DNA of 64,000 nt from Clostridium sp. C2-6-12 (GTDB taxonomy: Bacteria; Bacillota; Clostridia; Clostridiales; Clostridiaceae). The DNA lies in NCBI RefSeq assembly GCF_009928485.1, contig NZ_JAABNP010000029.1, positions 1-64,000 on the forward strand. Reading direction: 5' to 3'. The notes beneath the pieces were generated by a model. The model made no database searches and was not told the DNA's origin. It saw only the letters and a list, made by a program, of their open reading frames with translations. Numbering within the stretch: the first letter of the stretch is position 1; each line of letters opens with the position of its first letter. The translations under genes were made by a program, and so were the position numbers. Shown here piece after piece: positions 17,924 through 27,063 of the stretch.

Positions 17924-18048
17924 AATAAGAAGTAAAAGTTAAGGAAGAAAAGCCTTCAGATTTTCAACAAAAATATTTTTTAGAAATCCACTTAAGGAAT
18001 TTCATCAATAATTATTACTTCTTACTTTTTACTTATTACCTCTTACCT
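17924..18048. repeat. dispersed imperfect-hairpin element, copy A
   Basis: About 125 bases with imperfect terminal inverted repeats (AAGAAGTAAAAGTTAAG at one end, its near complement ending TTTTTACTTATT at the other). The reverse complement aligns along its length with 37018-37150: GATGAAAT, GGATTTCT/GGAATTTCT and GGCTTTTCTTCCT occur in order in both. It has no coding capacity and looks like a miniature inverted-repeat element. Confidence 0.55.
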
Positions 18049-18054
18049 AAATTT

Positions 18055-18275
18055 AAGTTCCCCGTTGTAGAAAAACTCCTTATTGCAGGAAAGTTCAGCA
18101 TTGTAGCATAGCTACTCCTTTCAGAAGTGCATAGCTGCTCTTTTTATATGTGGAAAGTTCCGAATTGTGGCATAACCACTCTTTTTATAGGTGAAATGAT
18201 CCGTATTGCAGCATAGCTGCTCTTTTTATATGTGAGAAGTTCCGAATTGTGGCATAGCCACTCTTTTTATAGGTG
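18055..18275 (+). repeat. tandem array of ~40-base units carrying covarying mini-hairpins
   Basis: At least four related units follow each other, each with AGTTCCGAATTG or a variant, a 5-base stem around an ATA loop and CTCTTTTTATA. The stems are GTAGC/GCTAC (18103-18115), GCAGC/GCTGC (18208-18220) and GTGGC/GCCAC (18249-18261), with a one-mismatch GTGG/CCAC form at 18167-18179. Changes on one arm are matched on the other. A degenerate copy begins near 18055. On the plus strand each hairpin resembles a small terminator for the flavodoxin transcript. Confidence 0.75.
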
Positions 18276-18281
18276 CCTATT

Positions 18282-18965
18282 TTATTCCAAACTTTTTAAA
18301 ATATGAAACGAATTCTTATCATAGTCAATCAAGCCTTCATTTCGCATCTTATTTAATTCTCTTGTCAATGCGCTTCGATCTGCACAAAGGTATTCTGCTA
18401 ATTGTACACGGCCTAAAGTAATATCAAAATAAGGATTATTCTGTTTCCCTGCCTCTTGTAATAAATAAGTTGAGATTTTTTCCCGTAACGTCTTCTTGGA
18501 TAATATATCTACCTTATTCATTAACGCCACATTTTTTTTCGCAATTAGCATTACCATATTTTCGATTAATCTATGATGAAATTTGCATGCCATAGAGCAG
18601 GATTGCATAACTTGACTAAATGACAAATACAAAATTTTTGAGTCCATAGAAGTCCAAAATGATACTGTTGCATTTCTAGCAGTTCCACAAGAAAAACTCT
18701 CGCCAAATAGCTCTCCTTTTCCCATAGATACCAGTAGCGTTCTATTGCCCCATAAATCTTCTCGAATCATATCAACTTTCCCTGATAATATAATTCCCAC
18801 AAAATCTACAGTATCTTCACATAAAATAACACATTCATCTTTTTTACATTCTTTTATATATGCTCCAAGACAATTCAGCATTAACTCCATTTCATTATGC
18901 CCTATGCCATTGAACAAATACATGGACTGTAAATCTGGAATATATTCTTTGCAGAAATTTTGCAT
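18282..18965 (-). CDS. Crp/Fnr-family transcriptional regulator
   Basis: 227 residues: a cyclic-nucleotide-type sensor barrel (about 20-140, with VDFVGIILSGKVDMI and GKGELFGES) and a C-terminal winged helix (about 150-222, GRVQLAEYLCADRSALTREL). Cysteines are scattered (5, 32, 44, 48 and others) without an FNR N-terminal cluster, so the cofactor cannot be inferred. Its promoter overlaps a 42-base palindrome, which suggests self-control. The flavodoxin gene is the convergent neighbour and a DUF3267 gene diverges upstream. Confidence 0.87.
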   Translation of the reverse strand: MQNFCKEYIPDLQSMYLFNGIGHNEMELMLNCLGAYIKECKKDECVILCEDTVDFVGIILSGKVDMIREDLWGNRTLLVSMGKGELFGESFSCGTARNATVSFWTSMDSKILYLSFSQVMQSCSMACKFHHRLIENMVMLIAKKNVALMNKVDILSKKTLREKISTYLLQEAGKQNNPYFDITLGRVQLAEYLCADRSALTRELNKMRNEGLIDYDKNSFHILKSLE

Positions 18966-19012
18966 AACTTAGAACCTCCGAAATTTATTCCACTCAAAAG
19001 CGTTCATTCTCT

Positions 19013-19040
19013 ATTTTACCATCTTATGAATATGTTGCAA
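19013..19040 (-). promoter_or_regulatory. promoter of the Crp/Fnr gene
   Basis: On the minus strand TTGCAA (19040-19035) and TAAAAT (19018-19013) are 16 bases apart. The -35 sits in the centre of the palindrome at 19020-19061, so a protein bound there would control this promoter. Confidence 0.6.
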
Positions 19041-19061
19041 GTGCAACATATTCATAAGATG
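19020..19061. repeat. 42-base palindrome, candidate operator
   Basis: A 20-base arm (19020-19039, centre half ATATGTTGCA) is perfectly complementary to 19042-19061, with a two-base spacer. There is no T run on the coding strand, so it is not a terminator for the gene it precedes. It lies about 55 bases before the Crp/Fnr start and about 215 bases before the divergent DUF3267 gene. Confidence 0.75.
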
Positions 19062-19276
19062 TATAAAGTAAACTATTAAATATAGGAAAGAACATGTACA
19101 TATAGTGAAATATACTAAAGTGAAACATTATAAAAATAGAGATCCAATATATAGCATGTGTGGTATTTTGTAAATTATGTTACAATAAGTTTTATATATT
19201 ACTATAATCTAATAAACAATAGTAATATGTGTTGTGTAACAAATATTATTTATATTCTGCGAAAGGACTGTTATTA

Positions 19277-19897
19277 ATGAAATATATAAAAAAAATCCCC
19301 ACTTCCGATAAAGAGTTAAGCAACAAACTAATATCAGATGGATGGAAAAAACTAAATGAGCCAGCTAATTTAGGTATGGCAATTTTATTATCAGTACCTT
19401 TTATGCTCATAAATGGATTTATTTTTATGGTTATTGTATTTTATTTATATCCTCCATTTAAAGAATTTTTTAACAGCAGTAAGGATGGCTTTAACATTAC
19501 ATTGGAAGGAAATTTGTATACTATGATAGTGTATATTGTCACCATTTTTATATTTATGTCAATACATGAATTTCTTCATGCCTGTTTTATACCTAATGTA
19601 TTAAAATCAGATAAAATATATTGGGGTATTAATTCATTTGTCGGATTTGTTTACACTACTGAAAAAATCAAAAAGGGCAGATTTCTAATTATTTCTGTTA
19701 TGCCTTTTATTTTGTTATCAGTTATATTACCTTTCATTCTCAATATTTTGGGCTGCTTAAATGGGTTCACAATATTTCTATGTTTAATAAATGCAATGGG
19801 GTCATGTGTTGATTGCTTAAACATATTTATTGTGGGAATTCAAGTTCCAAGTGGTTCATACATTGTGAATAATGGGTTTGAAACATATTTCAAGTAA
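19277..19897 (+). CDS. DUF3267 membrane protein (zincin-like)
   Basis: 206 residues from the ATG at 19277, chosen because GCGAAAGGA precedes it. Four or so transmembrane helices are present, and the second hydrophobic block contains the metalloprotease-like motif SIHEFLHACF (HExxH), followed later by a polar NAMGSCVDCLN segment. DUF3267 proteins resemble site-2-type membrane metalloproteases, though activity is not proven. The gap before it (18966-19276) holds the palindrome and A+T-rich promoter sequence. A terminator follows at 19953. Confidence 0.8.
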   Translation: MKYIKKIPTSDKELSNKLISDGWKKLNEPANLGMAILLSVPFMLINGFIFMVIVFYLYPPFKEFFNSSKDGFNITLEGNLYTMIVYIVTIFIFMSIHEFLHACFIPNVLKSDKIYWGINSFVGFVYTTEKIKKGRFLIISVMPFILLSVILPFILNILGCLNGFTIFLCLINAMGSCVDCLNIFIVGIQVPSGSYIVNNGFETYFK

Positions 19898-19952
19898 CTT
19901 CTTATTATAAGAATTAGCCCTGTTAATTTGTCTAATCCTTAAACAACTAAAT

Positions 19953-19993
19953 AAGACTGTAGAATTTGCTTTTCTCACAAATTCTACAGTCTT
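19953..19993. terminator. terminator after the DUF3267 gene
   Basis: AAGACTGTAGAATTTG (19953-19968) pairs perfectly with CAAATTCTACAGTCTT (19978-19993). It lies between the convergent DUF3267 gene and the Spo0E-like gene and may serve both. Confidence 0.75.
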
Positions 19994-20037
19994 CTTATAT
20001 TCCATAGCTTAATTTCTTCTAAATGCTTAAAACTAAC

Positions 20038-20217
20038 TTACTCCAAATTATATTCCATATATAAAACTTTTTGCTCCAATGTAATGTACTTGTCCAAATT
20101 CTGAGATAAGACTAAAATCACCTTGTTTCTAGGTGAAGCTATCATTAAAGCAAGATTGAGTAAACACTTTCTTAAGATTATATTGAACTTAAGTATAAAA
20201 CATTTTATTTTCCTCAT
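20038..20217 (-). CDS. Spo0E-like aspartyl-phosphate phosphatase
   Basis: A 59-residue frame starts with ATG at 20217 behind AGGAG and ends in TAA at 20038. The C-terminal half contains VLSQNLDKYITLEQ, the SQxLD core of Spo0E-family proteins, with two predicted helices around it. Spo0E proteins remove phosphate from the sporulation regulator Spo0A and so delay sporulation. The N-terminal residues (MRKIKCFILKF) are basic and hydrophobic. It lies in what would otherwise be a 600-base gap, alone and close to the chemoreceptor gene. The rest of 20218-20494 shows only A+T-rich sequence. Confidence 0.68.
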   Translation of the reverse strand: MRKIKCFILKFNIILRKCLLNLALMIASPRNKVILVLSQNLDKYITLEQKVLYMEYNLE

Positions 20218-20494
20218 AATAACTCCTATTTCTACTTAATTGGCTTTTTATTCTAAATAAAAGTATATATTCTATAACCAATTTTAGCAAAAGAAATCAT
20301 AAAACAAATTACCAGTTTTTTTTTGTATTTAATAACTCATATTATTATTATTCGAGGTAATATCACATAATATATAATATACATTGTCGAATTTATCCTA
20401 TATGTTTTAAAATAAACTCAATTCAATAATTTCGGCTTCTACCCATCTAACTTTAACTATGTCAACTCTAAAATATTTAACCTACATATCAACT

Positions 20495-22603
20495 CTATAA
20501 TTTAAATATAGATACAGCTTCTAAAAGATTATCCACACATTCTTTAGTCTTATAGGTTTGTCCTACAACTTCTTCTGTTAAATTAACGACTTCATTTGAC
20601 TTATTTGCAATTATAGTTGTGCCTGTTGCCCCTTCATTTGTTGCTTGAGATACTTCATCTATAGCATTAATAATATCTCCAGTTGAATTAATAAGCTTAT
20701 CTGATGTTTCTCCTATACTTTCAACCAATTGATTAAATATCATAGAATCATTTTTATATTGTTCCCCTGTATCTACCAGTTTATTATAATCTTCTGCCAC
20801 TTGAGTTCCAATAAAATTAACTACTTCATTTGAAGTATCTTTTAAGTCATTTACTGCTGCAACTACCTCTTTATTAATATGTTGAATTTCTATTGCTGTT
20901 TCCTTTGAAGTTTCAGCAAGTTTTCTTATTTCATCGGCTACAACTGCAAATCCTTTACCAGCTTCTCCGGCTCTAGCTGATTCTATTGCTGCATTTAATG
21001 CTAATAAGTTTGTTTGTTCTGTAATTTCTAATATTCTTGATGTTAATTCATTTATTTTATTTACCGAATTGGACTTTTCTAAGGCAACTTTTAAGCTTTC
21101 TTTTATTTTTGAAGTTACTATATTTGATTCTTCTTGTGATCTTATAGCCTCTGATTTAAGCTTTATTGCTCTCTCTTCAATTTCTTTTGCTATACTCGCC
21201 CCATTTTCTACAGTTCCTCCAATTGTATGTATTAGTGATTTCATCTTTGTTGTTGAAGCATTTACTTCTTCTGAAGAAGCAGCTGTTTCTTCCATACTAG
21301 CTGATAATTCTTCTGTAGTTGCAGATACATCAGAAATTTTTGTATTTAAATCATCTATTTTTTCTTTAGTAACATTTACTGAATCAAGTACTATATCACA
21401 TTCATTTTTAACTCCAGTAATTATTTCTTTAAAAGATTTTTGCATATTGGCAATTGATTTAAACATATTACCAATTTCATCTTTTCTCTCTAAATATTTA
21501 GCTTCAAGCTCTATTGCAAGATTTCCTTCCGCTAGTAATCCCATTTTCATTTCTGCATATTTTATATCTTTTGTCATTCTTTTAATTACAATATGTATTG
21601 CAAATATTACAATTAATAATGATACAATTGCTGAAACAATAATAATGTTAAATACCTTGTTATAACTTTCTAATATTTTTTCTTTAGGGATTTGACTGCA
21701 TAAAATCCAATTTGTTTTTGTATTTTCTAAATTTACTGGATATGCCACCATTAAAACTTCTTTACCTGTTGTTACTTTATTCCCATATGTATAAAATTCT
21801 TTACCTTGTGAAGTTTCACTTATTATTTTTGCCCATATGTCGCTATTTTGCTTTGCATCCTTCATTTTTAAGGTTTGTTCTTCTCCACTAGCAACATAAA
21901 TTCCTTGATTTGATATTAATTCAACGCTTCCGCCAAGTGGTGTCTTTTCTAATATAATCTTCTCTAATGTGTCTAGTTTGTAATCTAAGGAAATTACACC
22001 AAGAAACTTCCCATTACTATCTATTATAGGCATAGCCAAGGATATCATTGATACATCCTTCCCATTAACAGTATAAATTGTTGGTTCCGTAATATAAGTC
22101 CCTTTTAATTCCTTAGGTTTATTATACCAAGTCATATCAGTTTCTTCATTATATGCTGCCTCTACTACTATTCCATTTCCACCTCTGCTGGCATATGGTA
22201 TAAACATTCCATTTTCTGAGTATTCTTTTTGTCCTGCATACAATTGATCTTTTCCATCAAATTCATTTGCTTCAAAGGCAACCGTTACCCCGAAGATCTC
22301 TGGATTTGTATTTAATATTTGTTTTTGTATTTCAATAACTAACTCTCTATTTTGTAAACCTAGCTTTTTTTGATTAATAACTTCATCTCTTAAACCTTTT
22401 CCTACAATTTCTAATTGCTTAAAATTAGAAGTTATTTGGGTTGCATATGACAACGAAACCTCCTTTGCTAAAGTCTCACTATCACTTATACTTTTAGCTT
22501 TCACTTGAACTAATATACTTGCAAATACACCTAAATAACATAGAAGAATCAACACTCCAATTATTATACTTATCTTGGTTCCTAATTTTAATTTTTTGAA
22601 CAT
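20495..22603 (-). CDS. methyl-accepting chemotaxis protein (dCache sensor)
   Basis: 702 residues from the ATG at 22603, which has GGGAGAGG upstream; an earlier in-frame start at 22630 lacks one. Transmembrane helix about 13-35, a large extracytoplasmic double Cache domain (about 40-320, with [16 protein letters not shown]), a second helix about 325-348, HAMP, and a signalling domain with [20 protein letters not shown]. Cache domains bind amino acids, organic acids or other small nutrients directly; the ligand here is unknown. Monocistronic. Confidence 0.92.
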   Translation of the reverse strand: MFKKLKLGTKISIIIGVLILLCYLGVFASILVQVKAKSISDSETLAKEVSLSYATQITSNFKQLEIVGKGLRDEVINQKKLGLQNRELVIEIQKQILNTNPEIFGVTVAFEANEFDGKDQLYAGQKEYSENGMFIPYASRGGNGIVVEAAYNEETDMTWYNKPKELKGTYITEPTIYTVNGKDVSMISLAMPIIDSNGKFLGVISLDYKLDTLEKIILEKTPLGGSVELISNQGIYVASGEEQTLKMKDAKQNSDIWAKIISETSQGKEFYTYGNKVTTGKEVLMVAYPVNLENTKTNWILCSQIPKEKILESYNKVFNIIIVSAIVSLLIVIFAIHIVIKRMTKDIKYAEMKMGLLAEGNLAIELEAKYLERKDEIGNMFKSIANMQKSFKEIITGVKNECDIVLDSVNVTKEKIDDLNTKISDVSATTEELSASMEETAASSEEVNASTTKMKSLIHTIGGTVENGASIAKEIEERAIKLKSEAIRSQEESNIVTSKIKESLKVALEKSNSVNKINELTSRILEITEQTNLLALNAAIESARAGEAGKGFAVVADEIRKLAETSKETAIEIQHINKEVVAAVNDLKDTSNEVVNFIGTQVAEDYNKLVDTGEQYKNDSMIFNQLVESIGETSDKLINSTGDIINAIDEVSQATNEGATGTTIIANKSNEVVNLTEEVVGQTYKTKECVDNLLEAVSIFKL

Positions 22604-22782
22604 ACACCTCTCCCTTTCTCCAGATAACAATTACCTATTATAACTTTTTAAATAATTATATCACTTATTTTAAATTTTTTGTTGTATTTTATCGAATTTT
22701 ACTATTATTCAATATTTTTTTAACAATTGCTTAATTTAGCTTTTTATTTATTATTTCATAACTATTTGATTAATTTATGCAT

Positions 22783-22817
22783 ATAAAAATGCAGCCAATT
22801 AATGACTGCATTTTTAT
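22783..22817 (-). terminator. terminator of the methyltransferase pair
   Basis: ATAAAAATGCAG (22783-22794) pairs with CTGCATTTTTAT (22806-22817). An almost identical hairpin with the same loop ends the GH30 gene at 26980-27011. Confidence 0.75.
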
Positions 22818-22865
22818 ATATACATATATTATTCAATAAATCTTCTAATATAGTTTGTTAAAATT

Positions 22866-23660
22866 TCAAAGTTCTTCTCTCAACTTTGCCAAATAAAGCA
22901 CACATAAATATGGTCGAACTATCTTTCCTCCAAATTTATTTGCATGTTTAATCAAATCTTTATGTGCATTTTCTTTAATCTCCTTTGGTAATTGCAAAAA
23001 ATGATTTCCTGTTAAAGCAAATCCATAATACTCATCAGCTGTATATTCCATTTTCCAAAAATGTTTATATACGATAGGTCTGTAAAATAGTCCGCTATTT
23101 TCAATTTCACTAGATATGTTCTCTATTCTTTCTTCTGCTTGTCTTATATTTACGAAGTCAGCAATTCCACCATACTTTCTTGACAGTTCTATCAATTCTC
23201 TACTCTCTTCGCTTTCATCGTATAAATACATATTCCAAAAAGGTGCTAAATAACCACCATTTTTCAATAATTTTGCACACTTTTCATATCCAAGCGGTTG
23301 GGTAATCCAATGAAATGCCTGAGCTGCAAAAATAGCATTGTATTTCGCCTCAGTCTCAGCTAATTCTTCAAATCTACCACATTGAAAATTTATATTTGAA
23401 TAATTTTCAAATTTGATTTTTCCATTACGCACTAAATTTTCTCCTAATTCGATGCAATTTATAGAAAAACCATAATCTTTAAACAATTCTGTAGCTTTTC
23501 CACTTCCTGCACCAATTTCTAATGTTTTTGAATCTTTATTCAGATCTGCATTATTTACAAATGCTTCTATGATTTCCTTTGGATAACTTGGTCTATATAT
23601 ATCATAATATTCTGCTGCCTTATCAAACATTTCACTTTCTTTTTTCACATCAAATTCCAT
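22866..23660 (-). CDS. class I SAM-dependent methyltransferase
   Basis: 264 residues. Motif I is KTLEIGAGSGKATELF (about 40-55), with later motifs INCIELGENLV and AIFAAQAFHWI typical of methyltransferase type 11 proteins. It follows the XRE-methyltransferase gene after 47 bases on the same strand, so both are probably co-transcribed. The substrate is unknown. An AAAAGGAGAAG ribosome binding site precedes the ATG. Confidence 0.88.
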   Translation of the reverse strand: MEFDVKKESEMFDKAAEYYDIYRPSYPKEIIEAFVNNADLNKDSKTLEIGAGSGKATELFKDYGFSINCIELGENLVRNGKIKFENYSNINFQCGRFEELAETEAKYNAIFAAQAFHWITQPLGYEKCAKLLKNGGYLAPFWNMYLYDESEESRELIELSRKYGGIADFVNIRQAEERIENISSEIENSGLFYRPIVYKHFWKMEYTADEYYGFALTGNHFLQLPKEIKENAHKDLIKHANKFGGKIVRPYLCVLYLAKLREEL

Positions 23661-23707
23661 ACTCTTCTCCTTTTCTATTCATAATTGTTACAAAGTTTTT
23701 TAATACC

Positions 23708-24817
23708 TTACTTTCTTCCATATGAAATAAGAAAGCCAAATAACTGTAGAAATGAAAGCTGTCCATTTTTTTGTTTAAACTGTCGTACCATTAAATTATG
23801 AAATTCACAATACCTTTCCATCTCATTCCTTGTATATCCTCTACTCATAAAAAATTCGATTGTCTGCTCTTTATCATCACCTTTTATCATCTTATCAAAG
23901 CCTCTTAAGGCTGCAAATTCTTCACATAATTTAGAATAATTTTCGCAATCTGGTGTTACAAAAGATACTTTATCATTCATTCTAACATCTATGTCTTTTA
24001 AGCCTATCTCCTTCATATAAAATGGTACTCGCATTCCTATTCCATAATCTCGCCCTTCTTTTTCTAATTCTTTAAGCCATAATTTATGCCAATCAAAAGA
24101 AGTACATAATTCGTTGTAGTCCATTCCATCTACATACAAACCTACATTTTCTATTTCTCTATTGATTTCCACACAAACAACCAGTCCATTATCTTTTACA
24201 GAAGCCTTCATTTTTTTAATGACTTCAAGTGGCTTATTCATATGCCTTAAAGTTGCTTCACAAATACAAAAATCGTATTTAGTTTTTGTATTTAAATCAT
24301 AAATATCAGATTCTACAAAGGACACTTTATAAATTTCCTGCTCCATGTTCTTTCTTGCCTTTTCAATAAAATACTTAGTATCAACTCCGGTATATGTACT
24401 TCCCTTTGGAAGCAAAGGCATTATAATCTTTCCCAATTCACCATTTCCACAACGTATTTCTATAACATCAATTGGCTTTTCTATTTTCCATACTTCCTTT
24501 ATTAAATGAAGTAAATATTCTTCATTCCAAAAGAACTTACGATTGTTAAAGATATTTTCTCTACCAACCCAGTTATCTCTATTATCAGTATCTCTTGGTT
24601 GATACGCAGCAGACTTAATTGGCTTAAGTCCCAGCACCTCATCTACTGAAACTCCAAAATATTCTGCAATTAGCGGCAATAATGTTATATCTGGTAAGGT
24701 AGTTTTTGTCTCCCATTTACTTACGGACTGAAAAGTAACTCCTAAATAATCTGCTAGTTCCTGCTGACTCACCTTCTTCATCTTTCTCAATTCCGCAATT
24801 TTAATCTTTATACTCAA
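23708..24817 (-). CDS. XRE-family DNA-binding domain fused to a SAM methyltransferase
   Basis: About 369 residues. An N-terminal XRE helix-turn-helix (about 1-65, VSQQELADYLGVTFQSVSKW) is joined to a methyltransferase domain (about 115-240) with the SAM loop VIEIRCGNGELG, where the usual acidic-Gly pair is EIR, and the acidic YTGVDTKYFIEKA. I prefer a TTG start at 24817, since GAGGTGA lies at the right distance; in-frame starts at 24823 and 24838 are alternatives. The fusion suggests a regulator whose own methyltransferase senses or modifies a metabolite. It leads an operon with a second methyltransferase. Confidence 0.8.
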   Translation of the reverse strand: MSIKIKIAELRKMKKVSQQELADYLGVTFQSVSKWETKTTLPDITLLPLIAEYFGVSVDEVLGLKPIKSAAYQPRDTDNRDNWVGRENIFNNRKFFWNEEYLLHLIKEVWKIEKPIDVIEIRCGNGELGKIIMPLLPKGSTYTGVDTKYFIEKARKNMEQEIYKVSFVESDIYDLNTKTKYDFCICEATLRHMNKPLEVIKKMKASVKDNGLVVCVEINREIENVGLYVDGMDYNELCTSFDWHKLWLKELEKEGRDYGIGMRVPFYMKEIGLKDIDVRMNDKVSFVTPDCENYSKLCEEFAALRGFDKMIKGDDKEQTIEFFMSRGYTRNEMERYCEFHNLMVRQFKQKNGQLSFLQLFGFLISYGRK

Positions 24818-25019
24818 AATCATCACCTCTTCTTTCAATAATAAAATTGTATCACAGCATATATCTTCAAACTATAACGCACTATTCTAATTTATTCAAA
24901 CAGTAAGCGAATCTAATAAATACAAAATACTCCCTTAATAGTAGGTAGTTATATTATGTTAAACGCCTACTATAAAAGGAGTACTTAAAAGTACATTATT
25001 TTTTATTTTGTATTAAATA

Positions 25020-26765
25020 CTATATCTTAAACTTAGCCACCATTTCTACAAGTTTATCAGTATTTTCCTTTGACTTATTAGAAAGTTCTATTACATTATT
25101 TGATAATTTAACTATATCACCAGTTTTCCCTGCAATATTTACTATTCCATTAGCACCTTCATTAGTTGCATTACTAACTTCATTAAGTGCAGTTGAAATA
25201 TCGTAAATTGATGTTAAAAGATGTGATGAAGTCTTACTTAATTCTGAAACTAAATCATCAAATTTTTCAGAATCATCATTATACTGCTCACCTGTCTTAA
25301 CTAATTTCAAATAATCTGGTACGACTTTTACCTTTAAATAATCTAATAGTTCTAGAGCACTATCTTGAAGGCTATTTACAGCCTCTACTACTGTAGCTGT
25401 TACTACTTGAATCTGTGTTGCACTTTCTTTCGATATCTCTGCTAATTTTCTTATTTCATCAGCAACAACAGCAAAGCCTCTTCCTGACTCTCCAGCTCTA
25501 GCCGCTTCTATTGCTGCATTTAATGCTAATAAATTAGTTTGTGAAGTTATATTTAATATTCCTTCTGTTAACTTTGAAATTTGTTCTACTGCTTTAGTTT
25601 GTCCTAATGCAACCTTAAGTTTTTCATCTAGCATATTTCCCATATCATTAGAATCTTTTTGAGCCTTCACTGCGTCAGTTTTAACATTTAAAGCCCTTTC
25701 ACTAATTTCCTTAGCGAATTCTGATCCTGTTTTAGCTTTTGAAGTCATATCTTCAACAGATCCTTCTATTTCTTTAGCAGATGCAGTCATTTGTTCTGTA
25801 GATGCTGAAGTCTCTTCAAATCCACTTGAAAGGGTTTCTATTGTTTCTGATATCTTATCAATCTCAGTATCTAAATTTCTCATATTTTCATTAGATATTT
25901 CTATTGTGCTCTTTACAATATTAGCTCCTTCAATAACTTGTCTAACTATTTCTCTAAACTGACTTCTTGCAAAAGCTTCTGCTGAAATTATTTGTCCCAA
26001 TTCATCCTTCTCTTCAATATATTCTTCAAACGAATCATCTTTTATTAAATCAAAAGATGCAGTCTTATTTATTAATGCTAAAGCCTTCTTTACCCTTCTA
26101 TTTATATTTATTATCATTAATACACCTAAGCATAAAGATAATATTAATGATATTACTGATATTGTTATAATAATGTTTTTCATATTAGAAATAGAAGCTT
26201 TACTATCAGCAATACTCTTCTCTGAATATTGATCCAAAATTTCTTCAATAGTGTTTATTGAAGATCTTGTTTTACTAAAGCTACTAGTATAAGCTGCTTT
26301 ATCCTTAATAGTATTTGTATCTACATTAAAATTGCTATCCCACTCTGCAAAAGCTGCATCAAAATTCTTAAATTCTTCGAACATTTCAGTTTTAGTGTCT
26401 TTATGTTTTATTTGTATATATTTATCCTTGTTTTGCGATAAAATATCATAAGCCTTATGAACTCTTTCAACTGTCTGTGTCCTATTTTCATTATAAGCAT
26501 CTTTAAGTTTTTTTAATTTGTCTGGATTTTTTTCAGTTTCCATACTTTGTTCAGCTGAAAGTGCTTGATAGAAATCTCTATCTGCATTCAAAAGCCAATA
26601 TTCACTAATGTGTAATTCTTCATATAAGTTCGTTACAAGCATTTTAGATACGTTATCAGCATTTATCAAAGAAATTATTGATACAATGCTCAATGCTAAT
26701 ACAGGAATAAGTAGAATTGTAATTAATTTGTACCCTAATTTAATATTGTTTAATAATTTAAGCAT
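25020..26765 (-). CDS. methyl-accepting chemotaxis protein (4HB sensor)
   Basis: 581 residues from ATG 26765 (a GTG nine bases upstream overlaps the GAGAGGTG ribosome binding site and is less likely). Transmembrane helix about 11-32, four-helix-bundle sensor about 33-180, second helix about 183-208, HAMP-like region and a signalling domain with [18 protein letters not shown]. Monocistronic; its ligand is unknown. The C-terminal half is closely similar to that of the dCache receptor at 20.5 kb (KLAE.S.E.A..IQ and the segment with [15 protein letters not shown]), so both belong to one receptor class. Confidence 0.92.
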   Translation of the reverse strand: MLKLLNNIKLGYKLITILLIPVLALSIVSIISLINADNVSKMLVTNLYEELHISEYWLLNADRDFYQALSAEQSMETEKNPDKLKKLKDAYNENRTQTVERVHKAYDILSQNKDKYIQIKHKDTKTEMFEEFKNFDAAFAEWDSNFNVDTNTIKDKAAYTSSFSKTRSSINTIEEILDQYSEKSIADSKASISNMKNIIITISVISLILSLCLGVLMIININRRVKKALALINKTASFDLIKDDSFEEYIEEKDELGQIISAEAFARSQFREIVRQVIEGANIVKSTIEISNENMRNLDTEIDKISETIETLSSGFEETSASTEQMTASAKEIEGSVEDMTSKAKTGSEFAKEISERALNVKTDAVKAQKDSNDMGNMLDEKLKVALGQTKAVEQISKLTEGILNITSQTNLLALNAAIEAARAGESGRGFAVVADEIRKLAEISKESATQIQVVTATVVEAVNSLQDSALELLDYLKVKVVPDYLKLVKTGEQYNDDSEKFDDLVSELSKTSSHLLTSIYDISTALNEVSNATNEGANGIVNIAGKTGDIVKLSNNVIELSNKSKENTDKLVEMVAKFKI

Positions 26766-26979
26766 TTTTATCACCTCTCAAAACTCAGTGTTACTTTTTT
26801 GAATTTTCTGATAACTTAACATAAAAAAATATCTATATAGAAAATATAACATAAATATAATCACGTTTGAATACCAAATATGTATTTTATGGTTATTTTT
26901 TGTAATTTTATACTATAAGTTTGAAATTAGAATATTTTTTATTACCAAAATAGTAAGAATTCCATTAGTATATCCAAAC

Positions 26980-27011
26980 AAAAATGCAGCCAAATTAATG
27001 ACTGCATCTTT
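26980..27011 (-). terminator. terminator of the GH30 gene
   Basis: AAAAATGCAG (26980-26989) pairs with CTGCATCTTT (27002-27011) with one mismatch. The stem and loop are nearly the same as at 22783-22817. Confidence 0.65.
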
Positions 27012-27063
27012 GTATATAAATATAATATTAACTATAACTCACTCACTTATTTGTATAATATTT

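Noticed and set aside
18055-18275. CRISPR array
   Set aside because: The units are diverged copies of one sequence with no unique spacers between invariant repeats, and no cas genes are in the window.
16508-18281. Idea that the cupin, flavodoxin and Crp/Fnr genes form one redox operon
   Set aside because: They are on different strands, separated by terminators, and no shared promoter was found.
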